From CADEEN01 sp963816315 (GTDB taxonomy: Bacteria; Pseudomonadota; Gammaproteobacteria; Burkholderiales; Burkholderiaceae_C): a DNA stretch of 64,000 nt. Under the pieces are notes generated by a model. The model did no database searches and was not told where the DNA came from. It saw only the letters and a program-made list of their open reading frames with translations. Made by a program: the position numbers and the translations under genes. Positions 38,992 through 48,044 of this stretch are shown here, one piece after another; the first letter of the stretch is position 1; the number at the start of each line of letters is the position of its first letter. The stretch lies in contig CAWFJZ010000048.1 in NCBI GenBank assembly GCA_963816315.1, forward strand, positions 186,001-250,000, given 5' to 3'.

Positions 38992-39387
38992 ATGGCCTAC
39001 AGCGACAAAGTCATCGAACATTACGAAAACCCGCGCAACGTCGGCAGCTTCGACAAGGGCGACGACACGGTCGGCACCGGCATGGTCGGCGCGCCGGCCT
39101 GCGGCGACGTGATGAAGCTGCAGATCAAGGTCAACCCGGCCACGGGCCTGATCGAAGACGCGCGCTTCAAGACCTACGGCTGCGGCTCGGCGATCGCTTC
39201 GTCGTCGCTCGTCACCGAATGGGTCAAGGGCAAGAGCCTCGACGAAGCGCTGACGATCAAGAACGACCGCATTGCGCATGAGCTGGCCCTGCCGCCGGTG
39301 AAGATCCACTGCTCGATCCTGGCCGAAGACGCGATCAAGGCGGCTGTCGAAGACTACAAAACCAAACATGCCAGTCACGCTCACTGA
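38992..39387 (+). CDS. iscU: Fe-S cluster scaffold IscU
   Basis: 131 residues. Ligand cysteines are in PACGDVMKLQ, YGCGSAIASSS and VKIHCSILAED, and the HscA-binding LPPVK motif precedes the last one. AAGGAGACC precedes the ATG. The last 20 bp overlap the start of iscA in another frame, an overlap large enough to suggest tight coupling. Confidence 0.98.
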   Translation: MAYSDKVIEHYENPRNVGSFDKGDDTVGTGMVGAPACGDVMKLQIKVNPATGLIEDARFKTYGCGSAIASSSLVTEWVKGKSLDEALTIKNDRIAHELALPPVKIHCSILAEDAIKAAVEDYKTKHASHAH

Positions 39388-39691
39388 GGCTGCGGCCCGC
39401 CACGTCACGCGCTACTTGTCGCGCCGCGGCAAGGGCGTCGGCGTGCGCCTGGGCGTGAAGACGACAGGCTGCTCGGGCTTGGCCTACAAGCTGGAGTACG
39501 CCGACGACGTGGCGCCGGAAGATATCGTCTTCGAGGGTCATGGCGTCAAGGTGCTGGTCGATCCGAAGAGCCTGCCCTACATCGACGGCACCGAGCTCGA
39601 CTTCGTGCGCGAGGGTCTGAACGAGGGCTTCAAGTTCCACAACCCGCGCGAGAAGGACCGCTGCGGCTGCGGCGAGTCGTTCCGGGTGTGA
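39368..39691 (+). CDS. iscA: A-type Fe-S carrier IscA
   Basis: 107 residues with LTEAAARHVTRYLSRRGKG, GVRLGVKTTGCSGLAYKLEY and C-terminal DRCGCGESFRV, giving the three conserved cysteines. ATG 39368 lies inside iscU. The stop overlaps the GTG of the following acetyltransferase gene. Confidence 0.97.
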   Translation: MPVTLTEAAARHVTRYLSRRGKGVGVRLGVKTTGCSGLAYKLEYADDVAPEDIVFEGHGVKVLVDPKSLPYIDGTELDFVREGLNEGFKFHNPREKDRCGCGESFRV

Positions 39692-40173
39692 ATGCTGTTG
39701 TCGAGATCAAGCCCGAGCGCGCCGATCATCCCCAGGTCGTCGCGTTGTTGGGTGCACTCGATCGTTATCTCGGCGAACTCTACGAACCCGAAGCGAACCA
39801 CATCCTGTCGGTGAGCGAACTGCTGGCGCCGGAGGTGGGTTTCTTCGTCGCGCGGCGGGGCGAAACAATCGTCGGCACCGGCGCCGTGCGCCGCATGCCC
39901 GGCGACGCCGACACGGACGGCCGGCCGTACGGCGAGGTCAAGCGCATGTATGTCGATCCGGCCGCGCGCGGCCAGCGCATCGGCGAGCGGCTGCTGCAAA
40001 CGCTCGAAGCGTCGTTGAAGGAGCAGGGCGTCGCACTCGCATTGCTCGAAACCGGCAGCGATCAGCGCGAGGCGGTGCGGCTGTACGAGCGCTGTGGCTA
40101 TACACCTCGCGCTGCGTTCGGCGGTTATGCCGACAACGGCCTGTCGTTGTTCATGTCGAAGGTCTTGATGTGA
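39688..40173 (+). CDS. GNAT-family N-acetyltransferase inside the isc operon
   Basis: 161 residues with the GNAT core: VGTGAVRRMPGD, VKRMYVDPAARGQRIGERLL (acetyl-CoA pyrophosphate loop R/Q-x-x-G-x-G/R) and LLETGSDQREAVRLYERCGY. The substrate is unknown. GTG 39688 overlaps the iscA stop (GTGA) and its own stop overlaps the hscB ATG, so it is fully embedded in the operon, whose standard order goes directly from iscA to hscB. Confidence 0.9.
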   Translation: MNAVVEIKPERADHPQVVALLGALDRYLGELYEPEANHILSVSELLAPEVGFFVARRGETIVGTGAVRRMPGDADTDGRPYGEVKRMYVDPAARGQRIGERLLQTLEASLKEQGVALALLETGSDQREAVRLYERCGYTPRAAFGGYADNGLSLFMSKVLM

Positions 40174-40690
40174 CTCTCACCGACAACGACTTCGTGTTGT
40201 TCGGCCTGCCCGAGCAGTTCGCGCTCGACCGCGCCGATCTCGACGCGCGGTGGCGCAAGCTGCAAGGCTCGGCGCACCCCGACAAGTTCGCCGCCGACGG
40301 CGCGGCGTCGCAGCGCATGGCGATGCAGTGGTCGGTGCGCATCAACGAGGCGTATCGGCGTTTGCGCGAACCGCTGTCGCGTGCATCGTATTTGTGCGAG
40401 CTGCGCGGCGCGCCGATCGACGCCGAGCGCAACACCGCGATGCCGGCTGCGTTTCTGATGCAGCAGATGGGTTGGCGCGAAGCGCTCGACGACGCGCGCG
40501 GCGATGCAGACGCGTTGGCGGCGCTCGACGCCGAAGTGCGACGAACCGAACATGAACTGATGCATCAGGTTGCGCGTCTGCTCGACGATGAAAAGACACC
40601 GGCTGCAGCCGCCGAACGCGTGCGCGCGCTGATGTTCATCCAGAAGTTTCGGCGCGACGTGTCGCATCGCCTCGAAGAGACGTCCAACTG

Positions 40691-40691
<1 letters not shown>
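40170..40691 (+). CDS. hscB: Fe-S assembly co-chaperone HscB
   Basis: 173 residues. The J domain has DFVLFGLPEQFALDRADLDA and the HPD motif in GSAHPDKFAADG; the C-terminal three-helix part binds IscU. It partners HscA, encoded 1 bp downstream in overlap. Confidence 0.96.
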
Positions 40692-42537
<1,846 letters not shown>

Positions 42538-42538
<1 letters not shown>

Positions 42539-42876
42539 TGCCCGTCATCCGCATCCTGCCTCACGCCGAGTACGCCCCCGAGGGCAAGTCGATCGAAGCG
42601 GCATCGGGCACGTCGCTGTGCGAAGCGATGCTGGAACATGGCATCGAGATCGAACACGCCTGCGAGATGAGCTGCGCCTGCACCACCTGCCACGTCATCG
42701 TGCGCGAGGGTTTCAAGTCGCTCGGCGAGATGGACGAGAGCGAAGAGGATCTGCTCGACCGCGCCTGGGGCCTGGAGCCGACGTCGCGCCTGTCATGCCA
42801 GGCGATCGTGTCGAACCAGGACGTGACGCTCGAGATTCCGAAGTACTCGATCAACCACGCCAAAGAAAAACACTGA
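42538..42876 (+). CDS. fdx: 2Fe-2S ferredoxin of the isc operon
   Basis: 112 residues with cluster ligands in HACEMSCACTTCHVIV (C-x5-C-x2-C) and the fourth in TSRLSCQAIVSNQDVTLEIP. It supplies electrons for cluster assembly. It is the last gene of the isc operon here; no iscX follows. Confidence 0.97.
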
Positions 42877-42893
42877 GCGCCGACGGTGCCGGG

Positions 42894-43178
42894 TCAGAGT
42901 TTGTGATCGGCGCCGAAGACCGTGCGCAGCCAGTCGCCCACCGGGCGGATCGTCGTGTCGAAGAAGGAGTCGGTCTCGTCTTCGCGGTCCACCAGCACGC
43001 CCATGCCGTCGAGCATCAGCAGAAACTGGCGCACCTCGGGCTTCGTGCCGCCGCTGGACAGCACCAGACCCGACAGGCTCATGTAGCGGTGCGACAGGTC
43101 GCTGAGCATGCGGCGATACACCGTGCGGTGGTACGCCGCGGGCAGTTCAGGCCAGGCCGCCAGCTTGTATTGCTTCAT
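42894..43178 (-). CDS. Small conserved-looking protein of unknown function
   Basis: 94 residues, convergent with fdx. It begins MKQYKLAAWPELPAAYHRTV and continues YRRMLSDLSHRYMSLSGLVL, with alternating helices and a possible winged-helix character (EVRQFLLMLDGMGVLVDRED). The last part is VGDWLRTVFGADHKL. I do not recognise a named family. The clean frame and the gene-like composition support it being real. Confidence 0.65.
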   Translation of the reverse strand: MKQYKLAAWPELPAAYHRTVYRRMLSDLSHRYMSLSGLVLSSGGTKPEVRQFLLMLDGMGVLVDREDETDSFFDTTIRPVGDWLRTVFGADHKL

Positions 43179-43365
43179 GTTCGGTCGGATCGGCTGCTTT
43201 CAGCGGCCAGTCCATGAGACTCCTTGGTGCCAAGGTTACATTCGACTGATGTTGCTGACCAAGGACTTAAGGGGGTTCCCAGGGTTTGTTCTGATGCGCA
43301 GGTGTGTCGTTTTGCAAGCGCCGTGGTGAACTTCACAACGTGCGCGGGCCATCTGTAACCACCGC

Positions 43366-44400
43366 ATGAAGGTCCTGGGCATCGAATCGTCGTGCGACGA
43401 GACCGGCGTGGCGCTCGTTCAAGCCGAGGGCGTCGGCACGCCGCAGTTGCTCGCGCATGCCTTGCACAGCCAAGCGGACATGCACGAGGCCTTCGGCGGC
43501 GTCGTGCCCGAGCTGGCATCGCGCGATCACATCCGGCGCGTAGTGCCGCTGGCGCGGCGGGTCATGCAGCAGGCCGGCTGCACGTTGTCTGAACTCGACG
43601 TCGTGGCCTACACGCGCGGCCCTGGTCTGGCCGGCGCGCTGCTGGTCGGCGCGGGCGTGGCCGCGTCGCTCGCCGCGGCCTTGGGCAAGCCGCTCGTCGG
43701 CGTGCACCACCTCGAAGGGCATCTGCTGTCGCCGTTCCTGTCGGCCGACCCGCCGCGCTTTCCTTTCGTGGCCTTGCTCGTCTCGGGTGGGCACACACAA
43801 CTGATGCGGGCGCAAGGCGTCGGCGAGTACGCGTTGCTCGGCGAGACGATCGACGACGCTGCCGGCGAGGCCTTCGACAAGAGTGCCAAGCTGCTCGGCC
43901 TGGGCTACCCCGGAGGGCCGGCACTGGCGCGGCTGGCGCGGCAGGGTGATGCCGCGGCGTTCACGCTGCCGCGGCCGCTGCTGCACAGCGGCGATCTGGA
44001 TTTTTCGTTCGCCGGCTTGAAGACGGCCGTGCTGACGCAGGTGCGCAAGTGCGAAGCCTCGGGCGCGGCGAACTGGCGCGCTGACCTTGCCGCTGCGACC
44101 GAGGCCGCGATCGTCGAGGTGCTGGTCAAGAAGTCGATGCGAGCGTTGCACGACACCGGTTTGTCGCGGCTCGTCGTCGCCGGCGGCGTCGGCGCCAACA
44201 CGCGACTGCGCGAGCAGTTGAACGCCGCCTGCGCCAAGGTGCGCGCGCAGGCGCACTACCCCGAGTTGCACTTGTGCAGCGACAACGGCGCGATGATCGC
44301 GCTGGCCGCGGCGATGCGCGTGCAGGCCGGCTGCACGCGGCCGCAGCGCGACCTCACGTTTGACGTGAGGCCGCGCTGGGCCCTGAGCGATATCAATTGA
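43366..44400 (+). CDS. tsaD: tRNA threonylcarbamoyladenosine biosynthesis protein TsaD
   Basis: 344 residues. It has MKVLGIESSCDETGVALVQA at the start, the metal-binding HHLEGH at residues 114-119, ALLVSGGHTQLMRAQG, DKSAKLLGLGYPGGPALA and VAGGVGANTRLREQL. It transfers the threonylcarbamoyl group to A37 of ANN-decoding tRNAs. Its TGA overlaps the stop of convergent hsp20 by 8 bp. Confidence 0.98.
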   Translation: MKVLGIESSCDETGVALVQAEGVGTPQLLAHALHSQADMHEAFGGVVPELASRDHIRRVVPLARRVMQQAGCTLSELDVVAYTRGPGLAGALLVGAGVAASLAAALGKPLVGVHHLEGHLLSPFLSADPPRFPFVALLVSGGHTQLMRAQGVGEYALLGETIDDAAGEAFDKSAKLLGLGYPGGPALARLARQGDAAAFTLPRPLLHSGDLDFSFAGLKTAVLTQVRKCEASGAANWRADLAAATEAAIVEVLVKKSMRALHDTGLSRLVVAGGVGANTRLREQLNAACAKVRAQAHYPELHLCSDNGAMIALAAAMRVQAGCTRPQRDLTFDVRPRWALSDIN

Positions 44401-44809
44401 TCGTCAACTGCTTCGATGCAGCAGCGCGCTTCTTGGCCAGCGTCAGCGACAACACGCCGCTGTCGAGCTTGGCCTGCGACGCGTCCTGATCGACTTCTTC
44501 CGGCAGCGTGAAGCTGCGCGCGAAGCTCTGCGACGAACGCTCGCGGTAGATCACGCGCTCGCCATCTTTCTTTGCCTCTTCGCGCTGCGTCTGCGCGCTG
44601 ACGTTGACGCGGCGGCCGTCGATCGTGATCTTCACGTCGTCCTTGGCGACGCCGGGCAAATCGATGGCGACGCTGTAGCCGCCTTCGGTTTCGGCGACGT
44701 CGAGCGACGGGCTGCGCAGCGCGGGCTCGGCGCCGAACGCGTTGTCGAACAGGCGGTCGATGGAGCGCGACAAATCAGAAGCAGAGCGGGCAACGGGAAC
44801 GAGCAGCAT
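44393..44809 (-). CDS. Hsp20/alpha-crystallin small heat-shock protein
   Basis: 138 residues. The alpha-crystallin domain runs from SLDVAETEGGYSVAIDLPGV to the signature LDSGVLSLTLAKK; the C-terminal I/L-x-I anchor is QLTIN. A TAGGAG ribosome-binding site precedes the ATG. It is a holdase that binds unfolding proteins. A possible sigma-32 promoter lies about 100 bp upstream. Confidence 0.95.
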   Translation of the reverse strand: MLLVPVARSASDLSRSIDRLFDNAFGAEPALRSPSLDVAETEGGYSVAIDLPGVAKDDVKITIDGRRVNVSAQTQREEAKKDGERVIYRERSSQSFARSFTLPEEVDQDASQAKLDSGVLSLTLAKKRAAASKQLTIN

Positions 44810-44858
44810 GGTGAACTCCTAGAATGGTGGTGAGCGCCGATGTGGCCCCACATGTTGA

Positions 44859-44878
44859 GAGGGCCGGGTCCGGCCCTC
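44859..44878. other. GC-rich hairpin in the hsp20 leader region
   Basis: GAGGGCCGG and CCGGCCCTC form a perfect 9-bp inverted repeat with a 2-nt centre, between hsp20 and the divergent binding-protein gene. Because it lies within the likely hsp20 5' leader, it could be a structural element or a bidirectional terminator. Confidence 0.4.
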
Positions 44879-44896
44879 ATGCCGCTGAAACTTGGA

Positions 44897-44916
44897 GCGG
44901 CTTTTTCGTTTTCAAG
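44897..44916 (-). promoter_or_regulatory. Possible heat-shock (sigma-32) promoter of hsp20
   Basis: On the minus strand CTTGAAA (44916-44910) matches the sigma-32 -35 consensus. A weak -10 candidate, CTCCAAGT, lies about 12 bases further and agrees with CCCCATNT in roughly five of eight positions. The placement upstream of a heat-shock gene supports it, but the -10 match is poor. Confidence 0.33.
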
Positions 44917-44930
44917 ACCCACTGATTGAC

Positions 44931-46217
44931 ATGCATCAACTTCGACTGACTCGCCGCAGCGCACTGGCCTTCGCGACGGCTGCTGCCTGCACCGGCGCCG
45001 GCGCGCAGACTTCCGCTGCGCCACTGCGCATCGCCTTGATCGAAGGCTTGTCCGGTCCATTTGCAAATGCGGGCGAAGCGGTGTTTCGCAACCTGCTGTG
45101 GGCCACGGAGCGAGTCAACGAGCGCGGCGGCGTGAAGCTCGGCAGCGCGTCGCGCCGCCTGGAGATCGTGCGCTTCGACAGCGAAGGCAACACCGAGAAG
45201 GCGTTGTCGCTGCTGCGCTCGGCCACCGATCAGGGCATCGGCTTCATCGCGCAGGGCAACAGCTCGGCCGCAGCCGCGGCGTTGATCGAGGCGCTGGACA
45301 AGCACAACGAGCGCGAGCCGCAGCGGCGGGCGCTGCTGCTGAACTACTCGGCCGTCGATCCGACGCTGACCAACGAGCGTTGCAGCCCATGGCACTTCCG
45401 CTTCGACGCGCATGCCGACATGCGCCTGGCCGCGCTGGTCGAGGTGCTGCGCGCCGACGCCTCGCTGAAGAAGGTCTATCTGATTGGCCAGGACTACAGC
45501 TTCGGCCAGCATGTGGGCAAACAAGCGCGGGCGATGTTGGCGGCGAAGCGGCCGGACATCGAGATCGTCGGCGACGAGCTGCATCCGCTGGGCCGCGTCA
45601 AAGACTTCTTGCCCTACGCGTCGAAGATCCAGGCCAGCGGCGCGCAAGCCGTGCTCACCGGCAATTGGGGCAATGACCTGACGCTGCTCGTGAAAGCCTC
45701 TCGCGAGGTCAGCGCGGCTCTGAAGTTCTACACGTTCTATGGCAATGCGCTCGGCGCGCCGGCGGCCATTGGCGAAGCCGGTGTCGGTGCGGTGTATGCC
45801 GTGGCCGAGTGGCATCCGAATGTCGGGGGTGCGGCGTCGGATGCGTTCTATGCGAGCTTCAAGAAACGCTTTGCCGAGCCGCGTGACGACTATGTGCACC
45901 TGCGCATGCAGGCGGCCATCGAGATGCTGGCCGCGGCGGTCGAGCGTGCAGGCAGCACGGAGGCGCTGGCGGTGTCGCGAGCGCTGTCAGGCGCGCGCTT
46001 CGATGCCAAACACCTCGGCGGGTTTCACAACGCGACGATGCGCGCCGCCGACCATCAACTCCAGCAGCCGCTCGTCGTCAGCGTGATGGACCGCATTGGC
46101 GCACCTGGCGTCAACCACGATGTCGAAGGCTCGGGCTTCGGCTTTCGCACCGTGCGCCGCTTCGAGGCGAACGAGGTCGAGATGCCGACGAGCTGCAAGA
46201 TGCCGAGGACTGATTGA
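44931..46217 (+). CDS. ABC transporter substrate-binding protein (branched-chain amino acid type)
   Basis: 428 residues of the periplasmic binding protein family 1/LivJ type. The signal peptide carries a twin-arginine-like start (LTRRSALAFATAAACTGAGA). The mature part has LRIALIEGLSGPFANAGEAV, FRFDAHADMRLAALVEVL and VYLIGQDYSFGQHVGKQA. No permease or ATPase gene is near, so it is an orphan binding protein whose ligand is unknown. ATG 44931 is chosen because the signal peptide starts there; an upstream in-frame start adds 13 residues. Confidence 0.88.
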   Translation: MHQLRLTRRSALAFATAAACTGAGAQTSAAPLRIALIEGLSGPFANAGEAVFRNLLWATERVNERGGVKLGSASRRLEIVRFDSEGNTEKALSLLRSATDQGIGFIAQGNSSAAAAALIEALDKHNEREPQRRALLLNYSAVDPTLTNERCSPWHFRFDAHADMRLAALVEVLRADASLKKVYLIGQDYSFGQHVGKQARAMLAAKRPDIEIVGDELHPLGRVKDFLPYASKIQASGAQAVLTGNWGNDLTLLVKASREVSAALKFYTFYGNALGAPAAIGEAGVGAVYAVAEWHPNVGGAASDAFYASFKKRFAEPRDDYVHLRMQAAIEMLAAAVERAGSTEALAVSRALSGARFDAKHLGGFHNATMRAADHQLQQPLVVSVMDRIGAPGVNHDVEGSGFGFRTVRRFEANEVEMPTSCKMPRTD

Positions 46218-46281
46218 TGCCCCCAAGCTCACTGCGTTCGCTGCCCCCCAAGGGGGCGCCATCGCCCTTGGGGCGGCCCGG
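46218..46281 (+). repeat. Intergenic GC-rich repeat, copy B
   Basis: The segments CCCCCAAGCTCACTGCGTTC, GCTGCCCCCCAAGGGGGCGC and CTTGGGGCGGCCCGGCGG fill the whole gap between the binding-protein and aminotransferase genes. It shares its order with copies at 10002 and 59651. The inverted CCCCCCAAGGGGG part could fold into a hairpin. Confidence 0.75.
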
Positions 46282-46287
46282 CGGTCG

Positions 46288-47451
46288 ATGATGCGACCTG
46301 CGATCCAGAACCTGCCTGCGTCGCGCATCCGCGAAGTCGCCAACGCCGGCATCGGCCGCGACGACGTGCTCGCATTCTGGTTCGGCGAGAGCGACGAGGT
46401 CACGCCCGACGCGGTGCGCGACGCTGCGACGCAGTCACTGGCGCGCGGCGAAACTTTCTATTCGCACAACCTCGGGCTGATCGAATTGCGCGAGGCGCTC
46501 GCCGCCTACACGAGCACCTTGCACCCGCCGGTGACGGTGGATCGCATCGCAGTCACCTCGTCCGGCGTCTCGGCGCTGATGCTGGCCACGCAGATGCTCG
46601 CGGGGCAGGGCGATGAGGTCGTGGCCGTCGTGCCGGTGTGGCCGAACCTCACGGCGCAGCCTGCCATCATGGGCGCCAACGTGAAGCGCGTGTCGCTCGT
46701 GCCGCCGAGTTCGAATCAGGGCGCGTGGACTCTCGATCTGCAACGATTGCTCGACGCGGTGACACCGGCCACGCGCATGCTGCTCGTCAACGCGCCGAAC
46801 AACCCGACCGGCTGGACGCTGACACGCGCCGAGCAGCAGGCGATCCTCGAGCACTGCCGGCGCACCGGCACCTGGATCGTGGCCGACGAGGTCTACGAGC
46901 GGCTGTGGTTCGGTGAAGGGGCCACCGCGCCGAGTTTCTTGGACATCGCCGGCCCCGACGACCGCCTGATCGTCGTTCACAGCTTCTCGAAGTCGTTCCT
47001 GATGACCGGCTGGCGCCTGGGCTGGATGGTGTTGCCCAACGGCCACCTCGACGCCATCGGCAAGCTGATCGAGTTCAATACGTCCTGCGCGCCGGTGTTC
47101 GTGCAGCGTGCCGGCCTGGCCGGCCTGCAGACAGCTCAGACCACAGTGCCCTTGCTGGCCAAGCGCCTGCAAACCTGCCGCGACACGCTGGTCAGTGGCT
47201 TGCAACGCCTGCCGACGGTGCAAATCGCCAGCCCGCTGGGCGGCATGTACGCCTTCTTCCGCGTGCCGGGCCTCTCGGACGACTCGCTGGTCTTCGCCAA
47301 GCACCTCGTCGCCGAGCACGGCCTGGGCCTGGCGCCCGGTGTGGCCTTTGGCGACGAGGCGCAGGGCTGGCTGCGCTGGTGTTTTGCGTCACGCGACCCG
47401 TTGCGGCTCATCGACGGGCTGTCCAGGCTGGCGCAGGCGCTGCGCCTATAA
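46288..47451 (+). CDS. PLP-dependent aminotransferase (class I/II)
   Basis: 387 residues. It has LAFWFGESDEVTPDAVRDAA and FYSHNLGLIELREALAAYTS (aspartate aminotransferase Ib-like), NAPNNPTGWTLTRAEQQAIL, the PLP lysine in VVHSFSKSFLMTGWRLGWMV and LRWCFASRDPLRLIDGLSRL. The exact amino donor is unclear. ATG 46288 (or 46291) begins directly after the repeat, so the leader is partly made of repeat sequence. Confidence 0.9.
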   Translation: MMRPAIQNLPASRIREVANAGIGRDDVLAFWFGESDEVTPDAVRDAATQSLARGETFYSHNLGLIELREALAAYTSTLHPPVTVDRIAVTSSGVSALMLATQMLAGQGDEVVAVVPVWPNLTAQPAIMGANVKRVSLVPPSSNQGAWTLDLQRLLDAVTPATRMLLVNAPNNPTGWTLTRAEQQAILEHCRRTGTWIVADEVYERLWFGEGATAPSFLDIAGPDDRLIVVHSFSKSFLMTGWRLGWMVLPNGHLDAIGKLIEFNTSCAPVFVQRAGLAGLQTAQTTVPLLAKRLQTCRDTLVSGLQRLPTVQIASPLGGMYAFFRVPGLSDDSLVFAKHLVAEHGLGLAPGVAFGDEAQGWLRWCFASRDPLRLIDGLSRLAQALRL

Positions 47452-47598
47452 TCCGCGGGCTCTCGCAAAGGAGCACCAGCACGGCATGGGTCGGTTTCAC
47501 CCGTGACCGCAAGTCAAAACCGGAAACCGCAGACAGTGATGGCCCATGCAATGTGGGCACCTGGGCGGTTTCCACGAACTCAGGAAATCGCGTCCACC

Positions 47599-47868
47599 AT
47601 GTCACTGACAACCGCCCAGACTGCCGACGTCGTCAAGGCCAACGCCCGCGGCGCCGCCGACACCGGCAGCCCCGAAGTGCAAGTTGCGCTGCTCACCGCA
47701 CGCATCAACGAACTCACGCCGCACTTCAAGACCCACGCCAAGGACCATCACGGCCGCCGCGGGTTGCTGAAGATGGTGAACCAGCGCAAGCGCCTGCTGT
47801 CTTATCTCAAAGACAAGGACGCCGACCGCTACACCGCGCTGATCCAGAAACTGGGTCTGAGAAAGTAA
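47599..47868 (+). CDS. rpsO: 30S ribosomal protein S15
   Basis: 89 residues matching uS15 over the full length: MSLTTAQTADVVKANARGAA, GSPEVQVALLTARINELTPH, KDHHGRRGLLKMVNQRKRLL, LGLRK. The 147-bp leader (47452-47598) contains no other gene and probably carries the autoregulatory structure. It precedes pnp, the usual order. Confidence 0.98.
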   Translation: MSLTTAQTADVVKANARGAADTGSPEVQVALLTARINELTPHFKTHAKDHHGRRGLLKMVNQRKRLLSYLKDKDADRYTALIQKLGLRK

Positions 47869-48044
47869 GACGCGGACGGGGCCTGAATCGCAAATTCGGC
47901 GCCCTGTTTGCAGTCTCCTCGAAGAGGCACACCCGACGCGCTGCTCATGTCATTCCAACGCCGCTTCATCCAAGAGCGTCACTGGAATGGCATCCCGCCG
48001 ACGGCTCGCCTCTCCTTCATCGCTAGAGACAATCAGGAGAGACC

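Noticed and set aside
44926..44939. TTGAC-ATGC-ATCAA, another FNR-like palindrome
   Set aside because: It contains the ATG of the binding-protein gene, and half of it is coding sequence. One half-site differs from the other two sites, and there is no link to oxalate genes, so chance is likely.
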